Both the position numbers and the translations under genes were made by a program. Below the pieces are notes generated by a model. That model was not told the DNA's origin. It did not search any database and was given only the letters and a program-made list of their open reading frames with translations. 64,000 nucleotides of DNA from positions 1,023,501-1,087,500 of the forward strand of contig DDFK01000001.1 of assembly GCA_002337145.1 (NCBI GenBank), given 5' to 3'. The DNA is from Chitinophagaceae bacterium UBA1930 (GTDB lineage Bacteria; Bacteroidota; Bacteroidia; Chitinophagales; Chitinophagaceae). Positions 26,421-34,074 of this stretch are shown here, one piece after another (the stretch's first letter is position 1; every line of letters begins with the position of its first letter).

Positions 26421-27065
26421 ATGACACACCCAACAACCAAAACCCAACAAACCTTCGCAGCCATTGGGGCCATTGTGGCCTGGGCAGCAGTACTGCTACA
26501 ACTGTATTTGATTATTGTGAACAGAACAGTATCCATACCCGAAACTCTGGTCAGGTTTTTCAGTTATTTTACGGTGCTTACCAATATTTTGGTGGCCCTA
26601 TCTTGCAGCTTTCTCTTACAAAAAAATGCCAATGGCAAAATGGCCATTTTTTTCAGCAACCCGGTTACGGCCACAGCCATTGCCGTGTACATAACCATTG
26701 TGGGCCTGGTGTACAATATTGTTCTACGCTCCTTATGGTCGCCGCAAGGCTTGCAGTTTGTTGTAAACGAACTGCTCCATTCTGTAGTGCCTATTTATTT
26801 TGTGTTGTACTGGTTCATTTCTGTACCAAAAACATTACTGAAATGGGAGCACCTTTTTGCCTGGCTCATCTATCCCTTTTGCTATATGGTAGCCATTCTG
26901 CTACTTGGGTCAAGCAGCAAGTTTTACCCCTACCCTTTTATGGACGTAAGCATACATGGCTACAATAAAGTGCTTACCAATAGTGCTGCTATCACAATGG
27001 CTTTTGTATTGGTTTCATTGCTATTTATTGGCATTGCAAAACTGTTTGCATTAAGAAACAAATAA
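26421..27065 (+). CDS. Pr6Pr family membrane protein
   Basis: Start chosen at the ATG at 26421 (MTHPTTKTQQTFAAIG), giving 214 residues; the open frame extends far upstream only because it runs antisense through fumC. Six membrane segments are visible (about residues 10-30, 42-60, 75-95, 110-130, 140-158, 190-210). The motifs RFFSYFTVLTNILVAL and ELLHSVVPIYFVLYW match the Pr6Pr (FAR-17a/AIG1-like-related) family of six-pass proteins of unknown function. Divergent from fumC. Confidence 0.85.
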   Translation: MTHPTTKTQQTFAAIGAIVAWAAVLLQLYLIIVNRTVSIPETLVRFFSYFTVLTNILVALSCSFLLQKNANGKMAIFFSNPVTATAIAVYITIVGLVYNIVLRSLWSPQGLQFVVNELLHSVVPIYFVLYWFISVPKTLLKWEHLFAWLIYPFCYMVAILLLGSSSKFYPYPFMDVSIHGYNKVLTNSAAITMAFVLVSLLFIGIAKLFALRNK

Positions 27066-27104
27066 GCTTATTAAACCGGCACTGGCACAAGTATCAGCTG
27101 CATA

Positions 27105-27118
27105 GGCGTCGCACCCAT
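27105..27118 (+). repeat. Dispersed element core GGCGTCGCACCCAT, copy A
   Basis: Intergenic copy of a 14-base core also found at 45342-45355 and, inverted, at 47084-47097. Flanks here have diverged most from the other two copies. It begins 40 bases after the Pr6Pr stop. Confidence 0.6.
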
Positions 27119-27162
27119 CAGCTATATAATATACTTCGGCTTTTAACGAAGCGTAAATATTG

Positions 27163-27817
27163 CTAAGAGCTAAAGGAGAAAAAGAGGACAAAGCCTCCTT
27201 CACTCTTTTTCTCTTATCCACTCTTAGTAAAACAACCCTTTTGAACCTGTCCATTCCATGCAATCCTTATTCTCCTTAATTAATATCCTAGTTTCTATTT
27301 TAAGCTGTAGAATAGAGTAAAGAATACCACTAAGAGCTAAGGGAGAAAAAGAGGGAAAAGCCTCCTTCTCTCTTTTTCTCTTATCCACTCTTAGTAAAAC
27401 AATCCTTTTGAACCTGTCCATTCCATGCAATCCTTATTCTCCTTAATTAATATCCTAGTTTCTATTTTAAGCTGTAGAATAGAGTAAAGAATACCACTAA
27501 GAGCTAAGGGAGAAAAGAGGATAAAGCCTCCTTCACTCTTTTTCTCTTATCCACTCTTAGTAAAACAACCCTTTTGAACCTGTCCATTCCATGCAATCCT
27601 TATTCTCCTTAATTAATATCCTAGTTTCTATTTTAAGCTGTAGAATAGAGTAAAGAATACCACTAAGAGCTAAGGGAGAAAAAGAGGGAAAAAGCCTCCT
27701 TCACTCTTTTTCTCTTATCCACTCTTAGTAAAAACATTCTTTTAAACCTTTTAGCTCCATACCCTTACAGCTATCGCTTCTTCACCAATATTTTAGTTTT
27801 TTATTTTAAACTGCTGC
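27163..27817. repeat. Tandem array of four 167-bp hairpin-bearing repeats
   Basis: Units begin at 27164, 27331, 27498 and 27664 (lengths 167, 167, 166, then a partly degenerate fourth to about 27817). Each opens with a 64-66 base imperfect inverted repeat (27163-27227, 27330-27394, 27497-27560, 27663-27728) whose arms are CTAAGAGCTAAGGGAG... and ...CTCTTATCCACTCTTAG, capped by a small GAGG/CCTC stem. About 100 bases of spacer, nearly identical in units 1-3, join the hairpins; after the fourth hairpin the spacer is present but strongly diverged. Small variation among units is concentrated in the hairpin head. The array fills most of the 768-base gap before batB and encodes no credible protein. 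Confidence 0.9.
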
Positions 27818-27833
27818 GTGTAGCTTGCAGCCA

Positions 27834-28835
27834 ATGCCGCAATTTGAATACATAGAATTTTTATTGGGCCTGCTGGTACTTGTACCGCTGGCAGCCTTGT
27901 TTGTATATGTTTTGCGGTGGAAGCAAAAAACAAAAAAAGCCCTGGGCGATGAACGTCTCATCAACCAGCTTACCCAAAACTATTCGGCCAAAAAATACCG
28001 TTTAAAAATCATTGTTGTTTTATGTGCCATTGCATTAACCATTGTTGCTGCAGCCAATTTACGCAGGCCCAAAAACGGAACGGGAACCAAGGGCACGGGC
28101 ATTGATGTAATATTTGCACTGGATGTAAGCAAAAGCATGCTAAGCGAAGACGAGAAACCTACACGTTTGGCCAAGGCACAGCAACTCATTAACCAGCTTA
28201 CTGAAAAAATGGATGGCAACAGGATTGGCCTGGTTGTATTTGCAGGCAAAGCCTACCTGCAAATGCCATTGACCAGCGATGTAAGTGCAACCAAAATGTT
28301 TGTAAGCAACGCATCACCCGATTTGGTAAGCGAGCAAGGTACCGTGTTTAGCGAAGCCTTGGACCTATGCGACGCATCGTTAGATACCAAAGAAAGAAAA
28401 TCAAAAGCGGTAATACTGATAACCGATGGCGAGGATCATGATGCCAAAGCTGCAGAATCTGCCAAAAAAATGGCCGATCATGGAACAGCATTGTACACGC
28501 TAGGCGTTGGCTCGGCAGAAGGTTCGCCCATTATAGAGCCGGGCACCAATGAATACAAGCGGGATGCAAATGGGCAAACCGTTATTACCAAACTGAACGA
28601 CAAACTATTGAAGGAACTGGCTGCCGCTGCTGGCGGCTCTTATTACCATTTAAGCAATACATCGGGTGTTGCCAGTTCATTGGCAAATGACCTTGCAAGC
28701 ATAGAAAAAAAGCCCATCAGCAATGCCGGTGGCTTTATAGAATACCAGTCCTTTTTTCCATATTTTCTTGGACTGGCAGTATTGTTGTTGCTGATAGAAG
28801 TGTTTATACCTGAGAGAAAAACAAAGTTTGCATGA
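27834..28835 (+). CDS. BatB-like VWA domain membrane protein
   Basis: Start chosen at the ATG at 27834 (MPQFEYIEFL), 333 residues; a TTG nine bases earlier is also in frame. Two N-terminal membrane helices (about 8-28 and 55-75) are followed by a von Willebrand A domain at about 87-285 with a complete MIDAS: DVSKS, the conserved Thr in PLTSDV, and ITDGEDHD. A third helix lies near 305-325 (FFPYFLGLAVLLLLIEVF). This matches Bat (Bacteroides aerotolerance) proteins, which form membrane complexes linked to MoxR ATPases. Its stop overlaps the ATG of the TPR gene by four bases. Confidence 0.9.
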   Translation: MPQFEYIEFLLGLLVLVPLAALFVYVLRWKQKTKKALGDERLINQLTQNYSAKKYRLKIIVVLCAIALTIVAAANLRRPKNGTGTKGTGIDVIFALDVSKSMLSEDEKPTRLAKAQQLINQLTEKMDGNRIGLVVFAGKAYLQMPLTSDVSATKMFVSNASPDLVSEQGTVFSEALDLCDASLDTKERKSKAVILITDGEDHDAKAAESAKKMADHGTALYTLGVGSAEGSPIIEPGTNEYKRDANGQTVITKLNDKLLKELAAAAGGSYYHLSNTSGVASSLANDLASIEKKPISNAGGFIEYQSFFPYFLGLAVLLLLIEVFIPERKTKFA

Positions 28836-29467
28836 AGAAAATAATCGCCATACCATTACTGTTACTATTTGTTGTTGCTGCATCGGCACAAAAGGCCAAC
28901 AATGAAATCATTAAAGGCAATGAAGCCTATAAAAAAGGCGATTTTAAAGCAGCAGAAACTGCTTATGATGCCGCATTGAAGATTGACAGCAAAAACGCAA
29001 CGGCACAGTTCAACAAAGCCAATGCCTTACAAAAACAGGGCAAGCTAGATGAAGCTACCAAACAATATGAAGCCGCTATAAGCAATACCAAAAACAACAA
29101 TATACAGGCCCAGTCGTTGTACAATAAAGGCGTAACAGAAGCAAAGCAAAAGCAATGGCAGCAGGCAATCAATTCTTTCAAGGAGTCGTTGCGTTTAAAC
29201 CCAAACGACAACGAGAGCAGGGACAACCTACAAAAAGCCATGAATGAATTGAAGCAGGAACAGCAAAAACAAAAGCCGAAAGACGACCAGAAGAAGGACG
29301 ATAAAAAGGACAAAGAAGACAAGCCAAAAGACAAAAAGCAGGAACCCAAAATGAACAAGCAGCAAATGGAAAATGAGCTGAACAAATTGCGTAACGAAGA
29401 AAAACGTTTACAACAGGATTTACAGAAACAAAAAGTAAAACAGTCATCGCCTGAAAAAGATTGGTAG
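28832..29467 (+). CDS. BatC-like tetratricopeptide repeat protein
   Basis: A 211-residue exported protein: signal peptide ending VAASAQ, three TPR units at about residues 22-125 (NEAYKKGDFKAAETAYDAAL, ATAQFNKANALQKQGKLDEA, AQSLYNKGVTEAKQKQWQQA), then a Lys/Asp/Gln-rich low-complexity stretch (about 140-170) and a coiled segment NELNKLRNEEKRLQQDL ending EKDW, a terminus typical of BatC. It is translationally coupled to the VWA gene (ATGA overlap). No BatD/BatE gene follows. Confidence 0.9.
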   Translation: MKKIIAIPLLLLFVVAASAQKANNEIIKGNEAYKKGDFKAAETAYDAALKIDSKNATAQFNKANALQKQGKLDEATKQYEAAISNTKNNNIQAQSLYNKGVTEAKQKQWQQAINSFKESLRLNPNDNESRDNLQKAMNELKQEQQKQKPKDDQKKDDKKDKEDKPKDKKQEPKMNKQQMENELNKLRNEEKRLQQDLQKQKVKQSSPEKDW

Positions 29468-29504
29468 CTGTGTTTACAGAAAAGCAACTAACCGTAAATA
29501 ACCG

Positions 29505-29530
29505 CCGTTAAGGCTAATAGCCGTTGACGG
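29505..29530. repeat. Structured hairpin element, copy X
   Basis: CCGTTAA (29505-29511) pairs with TTGACGG (29524-29530), enclosing an inner stem GGCT/AGCC around the loop AAT, with a single bulged G at 29523. The same structure with different bases occurs at 50173-50199. Flanks AACCGC before and GGGTT after are also shared. Lies between the convergent batC and hydrolase genes. Confidence 0.7.
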
Positions 29531-29620
29531 GGTTCCAACTAAAACAGTTTGCAAATAGTAAAGGATCAAATCCCCAATAATAAAAATCCCTAATCCCTAC
29601 ATTCATTTCTGCATAGCAGA

Positions 29621-29671
29621 AAAAATCAGTGTATATCCATTTAACCAGTTTCATCCGTGTGCCATTTTTTT
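29621..29671. repeat. Degenerate AATCnGTGT periodic repeat
   Basis: AAATCAGTGTATATCC, TTAACCAGTTTC and ATCCGTGTGCC follow one another, resembling the roughly 12-base periodic AATC(C/A)GTGT sequences scattered in many bacterial spacers, especially Bacteroidota. It ends in a T-run just before the end of the hydrolase gene. Confidence 0.4.
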
Positions 29672-29678
29672 GCACTGT

Positions 29679-30539
29679 TTACAATGATCTCAAGAATCTT
29701 TCAAAATTGTTATTGTTTGTAATCACATCATTGTGTGCTTTTTTGCTATGTAGAAAAATAAAGCGGTTGCTCTTTAAATCAGCTGCTGTGCAGGCATCTT
29801 CTTCCAGTTGCACATATTTCCATTTCCAGGCATCCATATCAACCATTAAATCTTTAGAATTCTGCATGGTGCCCCCATTCTCCGTATAAATATCAATGAA
29901 CTTGCAAGCAGGGTTTTTCTGTAGCTGCATGGCAAATTTTTCTTCTTCACCATACAATGCATCAAACAAAAAAACGCCACTGGTTGTTCGGTGCGTATGC
30001 AGCAAGATATAGCTGATGGCACGATAGGCCCCGCTATGCCCAGCTAGTACCAGATCATTCAACTGCATGGCTGTTATTGCTTTTTCTTTTTGCAAAAAGT
30101 CCTGTACATCCTGCATGAAAAGGTCAAACTGCTTTGGCTGTTCAAATTTACCGGCATAACTGTCGGGTGCTTGCTTTGGCCCTTCGGGAAAAACAAAAAT
30201 GGCATTTTGATGTGCTTCACTAAACTGTTCAACCAGTTGAAACTGTTTCAAAGCTGTATCAATACAATTGCCCCAGCCATGAAACCACAATACAAAATGG
30301 AAAGGCTTGCTTTTGTCAAAATAAGCAGGTACAAACACAAATGCACTGCTATCGCTGTAATGCTCTGCTGCCGAAAAAGTTTTGCCCTGATACACCCTAG
30401 GCTCTTTATTACGCATCGAATCGGGAAACATGGAATGCGAGGAGCCGATACGGAAAACCTGCCCCAGTTTACCATAATCCGTTTGGGCACCCGCATGCAA
30501 AAAACCAAAAACAATCAGTAAACAGTATATTCCCTTCAT
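29679..30539 (-). CDS. Exported alpha/beta hydrolase-like protein
   Basis: A 286-residue protein with a signal peptide ending LHAGAQ. An oxyanion-type strand FHFVLWFHGWGNCID (about residues 80-94) and a nucleophile elbow GHSGAYR (about 165-171) place it in the alpha/beta hydrolase fold; a candidate acid follows in FLFDALYG and a histidine near the end in KAHNDVI. Substrate cannot be told: esterase or peptidase activity in the periplasm is plausible. Convergent with batC and divergent from ispG. Confidence 0.75.
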   Translation of the reverse strand: MKGIYCLLIVFGFLHAGAQTDYGKLGQVFRIGSSHSMFPDSMRNKEPRVYQGKTFSAAEHYSDSSAFVFVPAYFDKSKPFHFVLWFHGWGNCIDTALKQFQLVEQFSEAHQNAIFVFPEGPKQAPDSYAGKFEQPKQFDLFMQDVQDFLQKEKAITAMQLNDLVLAGHSGAYRAISYILLHTHRTTSGVFLFDALYGEEEKFAMQLQKNPACKFIDIYTENGGTMQNSKDLMVDMDAWKWKYVQLEEDACTAADLKSNRFIFLHSKKAHNDVITNNNNFERFLRSL

Positions 30540-30623
30540 CGTTGTGATTTATATAACTAAAAGTATTTCTTTTTTAAGCAAATTTGCACTCGCATAGCTA
30601 TTATACATCCGCAAATTGAATTC

Positions 30624-32657
30624 ATGCAGTTATATTGTAACTCCTTAACGCAATACAGCCGACTTAAGACCCGTGAAGTGAAAGTAGGCAACCTATTGCT
30701 CGGCAATTTCCATCCCATCCGTCTGCAAACCATGACCACTACAGATACCATGGACACCATGGCAACAGTGGAACAAAGCATCCGTTGCATTGAAGCCGGT
30801 GCAGAGTTGGTACGCATTACTGCACCAAGCAAGAAGGAAGCAGAGAATCTGCTGAACATAAAAAACGAATTACGCAAACGCGGTTACGATACACCATTGG
30901 TTGCCGATATACACTTTACACCCAATGCCGCAGAAATTGCTGCAAGGATTGTGGAGAAAGTTAGGGTGAACCCCGGCAATTATGTTGACAAGAAAAAGTT
31001 TGAGCAACTGGAATATACCGATGCGGAATATGCCGAAGAAATTGAACGCATACGTGAACGCTTTACACCGTTGGTGAACATTTGCAAGGAACATGGTACA
31101 GCCATGCGTATAGGTACCAATCATGGTTCGTTAAGTGATAGGATCATGAGCCGTTATGGCGATACAGCCAACGGAATGGTTGAAAGTGCCATGGAGTTTT
31201 TACGCATAGCCAGAAGCCTGGATTACCATAATATTGTGCTGAGCATGAAGAGCAGCAACCCACAGGTAATGGTTCAGGCTTACCGTTTACTGGTGCAACA
31301 AATGGACAATGAGTTTGGCGAAATCTATCCATTGCATCTTGGTGTTACCGAAGCTGGTGATGGTGAAGATGGCCGTGTAAAAAGTGCGGCAGGCATCGGT
31401 ACATTATTGGAGGATGGCATTGGCGATACAGTACGTGTTTCATTGACCGAAGACCCCGAGTTTGAAATACCCGTTTGCAGGGACCTAGTGAAACGGTATA
31501 GTGTGGACAATAGACAGTTGACGGTTGACGGCAGTATTCCTGCAATTGACAAAATTGCCTATAGCCCTTTTGAATACCAACGCAGAAAAACATTTTCAGT
31601 TGACAATATTGGCGGCACGCATGTACCCGTAGTAATTGCAGACCTGAGCAAACTGGAAAGCATTGTGCCTGCATCGTTGGAAAGCGTAGGCTACAAGTAC
31701 GATGTATTAACAGACAAGTGGAATATTGGTGATGGTGCTGCCGATTATATTTTTACAGGCACTGCAGAGCTTTCATTTGCACTGCCCGGTACATTGAAAG
31801 TAATTACCTGGCCCAACTATGCAGCAGCAGCAACAGACCAATTAAAATACATTCCCATTTACGATGGCAAGGGCTATGTGGAAGCAGAACGCAAACATGC
31901 AGCTATCAATTTTGTGATGCTTGACTGTTTTAACGACGATACGCACATCAACGATTTTACCTATTTGGATGAGCTGGCAAACGACAAATCCATTGTGCTT
32001 TGTTTAAGCAATAAGAATAGCCATGCAATGCCTGCAGTACGCAGAATGTTCATGGAATTGCTGAACAAAAATATACAGAACCCAGTTGTATTGATTGTGG
32101 ACAGCCATTGGCAAACAACCGATGAACACCTGATTCATTATGCAACAGAAGCCGGGGCCCTGTTGCTGGATGGCTTTGGCGATGGCGTGTGTTTTGGAAT
32201 GACCAGTGAAAGCTACCAACAATCAACAGCCAGCAACCAACAGTCAACAGCCGGAAGGAACTACACCAACAATGCAACAGTTGAGCAGTTCATCAACTCA
32301 ACTGCATTTTCCATATTACAGGCCACGCGTACCCGCATTTCAAAAACCGAGTACATCTCTTGCCCAAGCTGCGGCAGAACATTGTTTGAGCTACAGGAAA
32401 CCACTGCCAAAATACGCAGCAGGACCAATCATTTAAAAGGTATAAAAATTGCCATCATGGGCTGCATCGTTAACGGGCCGGGCGAAATGGCCGATGCAGA
32501 CTTTGGCTATGTGGGCAGCGGTGTTGGCAAGATAACGCTGTACAAGGGCAAGGAAGTGGTAAAGAAAAATATCAATAGCGAGATTGCCGTTGACGAACTG
32601 ATTAATCTGTTAAAAGAAAATGATGCCTGGATTGAGCCAACTCCCAATATTTCCTAA
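30624..32657 (+). CDS. ispG: (E)-4-hydroxy-3-methylbut-2-enyl-diphosphate synthase, long form
   Basis: IspG (GcpE) makes HMBPP in the MEP isoprenoid pathway. The protein is 677 residues, the long three-domain type known from plants and Bacteroidota, with a large insert between the TIM barrel and the iron-sulfur domain. The barrel shows QTMTTTDTMD and VADIHFTPNAA; the 4Fe-4S ligands C580, C583 (CPSCGR), C614 and E621 (GCIVNGPGE) are all present. Two short low-complexity stretches, QLTVDG near 300 and a doubled QQSTA near 532-545, look like insertions of spacer-type minisatellite DNA. The fic gene follows after 57 bases. Confidence 0.96.
   Translation: MQLYCNSLTQYSRLKTREVKVGNLLLGNFHPIRLQTMTTTDTMDTMATVEQSIRCIEAGAELVRITAPSKKEAENLLNIKNELRKRGYDTPLVADIHFTPNAAEIAARIVEKVRVNPGNYVDKKKFEQLEYTDAEYAEEIERIRERFTPLVNICKEHGTAMRIGTNHGSLSDRIMSRYGDTANGMVESAMEFLRIARSLDYHNIVLSMKSSNPQVMVQAYRLLVQQMDNEFGEIYPLHLGVTEAGDGEDGRVKSAAGIGTLLEDGIGDTVRVSLTEDPEFEIPVCRDLVKRYSVDNRQLTVDGSIPAIDKIAYSPFEYQRRKTFSVDNIGGTHVPVVIADLSKLESIVPASLESVGYKYDVLTDKWNIGDGAADYIFTGTAELSFALPGTLKVITWPNYAAAATDQLKYIPIYDGKGYVEAERKHAAINFVMLDCFNDDTHINDFTYLDELANDKSIVLCLSNKNSHAMPAVRRMFMELLNKNIQNPVVLIVDSHWQTTDEHLIHYATEAGALLLDGFGDGVCFGMTSESYQQSTASNQQSTAGRNYTNNATVEQFINSTAFSILQATRTRISKTEYISCPSCGRTLFELQETTAKIRSRTNHLKGIKIAIMGCIVNGPGEMADADFGYVGSGVGKITLYKGKEVVKKNINSEIAVDELINLLKENDAWIEPTPNIS
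32217..32258 (+). repeat. In-frame 21-bp direct repeat inside ispG
   Basis: Two consecutive 21-base units (32217-32237 and 32238-32258) each begin CAACA(A/G)TCAACAGCC and encode QQSTASN and QQSTAGR. The sequence has the composition of CAACAGTCAACAG spacer repeats and sits in a linker before the iron-sulfur domain. Confidence 0.6.
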
Positions 32658-32662
32658 AAAAT

Positions 32663-32708
32663 ATAAAATTAGGAGAATGAATTATTCCTAATTTTATAAA
32701 AATTAGGA
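32663..32708 (+). promoter_or_regulatory. fic leader: three repeated arms forming two mutually exclusive hairpins
   Basis: ATAAAATTAGGA (32663-32674) pairs perfectly with TCCTAATTTTAT (32686-32697; 12 bp, 11-base loop). The same TCCTAATTTT (32686-32695) can instead pair with AAAATTAGGA (32699-32708; 10 bp, ATA loop). The second hairpin would hide AGGA at 32705-32708, which is spaced six bases from the fic ATG and is the likely ribosome-binding site. As DNA, the same repeats are half-sites that the winged helix of Fic could bind. Confidence 0.75.
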
Positions 32709-32714
32709 TTTTTT

Positions 32715-34037
32715 ATGAAAAGACCCGAAATACCACCCACACAACCGGATTTTTATCAACCGACCTCACAAGTCATTGATTTTCTTTTAAAGGAAAACCG
32801 TCTTGAAGATTTGTATAAAATTGAAAGAGACAATTATCCATACTGGGAGGAATTAAAATACAGGCTCAAAAAGTGGGATTTCCCCTCCACGGATATTTGG
32901 CTTTTCCTAAAAAGACAAAGACAGTTTTCCAGACAGGTACTATTATTCTCCAAGCACCCTGGGTTTACTTTCTTCTTATCGGTACCAGGTTTAATTCAGA
33001 AATTCCTGCATGAGTTAGATATGAATCTAGGAGGCTTTCTAGAAGGAAGAACTATTATCCCAACAGAAGACAAAAACCGTTATTTAATCAGTTCAATAAT
33101 GGAAGAAGCAATCTCTTCAAGTCAATTGGAAGGTGCTGCCACAACAAGAAAGGTAGCTAGGGAAATGTTAGAAAAGCAGAGAACACCAAAGAACAGATCC
33201 GAAAGAATGATATTCAACAATTTTAAGACAATGAGTTGGATAGTTGAAAACAAAAATGTAAGGCTTACTTCTGAAGTTCTATTGCACCTTCACAGATTAA
33301 TGACCGATAACACATTGGATGATAGTAATACAGAGGGGAAATACAGGACAAATAATGAGGTTAGGGTAATGGATGAAACCAATGAAGTATTTTACATACC
33401 ACCAGATTTTGATATCCTGCCAAATTTATTAAACGATTTTTTTTCATTTGCTAATGATGAAAATGACACAGAATTTATACATCCGATCATTAAAGGCATC
33501 ATCTTACATTTTCTTATAGGTTATATACATCCATTTGTAGATGGTAACGGAAGAACAGCAAGAGCTATTTTTTATTGGTATCTACTTAAGAAAGGGTATT
33601 GGCTGATTGAATACATGTCTGTATCAAGGGTTATTTTAAGAGCACCTGCACAATATGCAAGAGCATATTTGCATACAGAATATGATGAAAATGACTTAAC
33701 ATATTTTGCACTTTATAACATTAAAGCATTGCATATAGCATTAGAAGATCTAAAGAAATACATCCACTATAAAACAGAAGAAAGAAAAAAAATTACCGCT
33801 TTATTAAAATTTGGGAATTTCAATGAAAGGCAAGTTATATTGATAAAGGATTTATTGCAATCAACCGATACATCTTTTACTGTAAAACAAGTTGAAACAA
33901 GATTTGGCATAAGCAACCAAACAGCTAGAACAGATTTGTTAGACTTACAATCAAAAGAAATTGTTCACCTAAAAATGAGTGGTAACAAAGCCCTGTTTTT
34001 CGCTACTGATGATTTTGAAAAAAAATTGAGACTTTAA
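32715..34037 (+). CDS. Fic domain protein with C-terminal winged helix
   Basis: A 440-residue protein predicted to transfer AMP (or another phosphate-linked group) to target proteins. The Fic core motif HPFVDGNGRTAR at 272-283 is complete, including catalytic His272. An N-terminal helix holds SSSQLEG (134-140), matching the inhibitory (S/T)xxxE(G/N) motif with Glu139, so it is a self-inhibited class II type. Residues about 370-438 form a winged helix (FTVKQVETRFGISNQTARTDLL). The gene is clearly richer in A and T than its neighbours, which suggests acquisition. The leader at 32663-32708 suggests autoregulation. No separate antitoxin gene is needed or seen. Confidence 0.94.
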   Translation: MKRPEIPPTQPDFYQPTSQVIDFLLKENRLEDLYKIERDNYPYWEELKYRLKKWDFPSTDIWLFLKRQRQFSRQVLLFSKHPGFTFFLSVPGLIQKFLHELDMNLGGFLEGRTIIPTEDKNRYLISSIMEEAISSSQLEGAATTRKVAREMLEKQRTPKNRSERMIFNNFKTMSWIVENKNVRLTSEVLLHLHRLMTDNTLDDSNTEGKYRTNNEVRVMDETNEVFYIPPDFDILPNLLNDFFSFANDENDTEFIHPIIKGIILHFLIGYIHPFVDGNGRTARAIFYWYLLKKGYWLIEYMSVSRVILRAPAQYARAYLHTEYDENDLTYFALYNIKALHIALEDLKKYIHYKTEERKKITALLKFGNFNERQVILIKDLLQSTDTSFTVKQVETRFGISNQTARTDLLDLQSKEIVHLKMSGNKALFFATDDFEKKLRL

Positions 34038-34074
34038 TAAAGTCAGCTCTTTAATATTGTAAAAAACACCGCTT

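Noticed and set aside
27051..27430. Two minus-strand open frames starting MHGMDRFKR in the tandem array (27051-27263 and 27224-27430)
   Set aside because: They share their starts only because the DNA repeats, the frames run through the hairpins, and composition is not protein-like. Repeat DNA explains them fully.
27163..27817. CRISPR array
   Set aside because: The 167-base period, identical spacers between hairpins and absence of cas genes are incompatible with CRISPR repeats and unique spacers.
29621..29671. Mobile element end near batC
   Set aside because: The AATCnGTGT periodicity is too short and degenerate and has no partner end or transposase; kept only as a spacer repeat.
32715..34037. 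Classical toxin-antitoxin pair around fic
   Set aside because: The inhibitory motif SSSQLEG is inside Fic itself and the neighbours are ispG and an ordinary lipoprotein, so no separate antitoxin is indicated.
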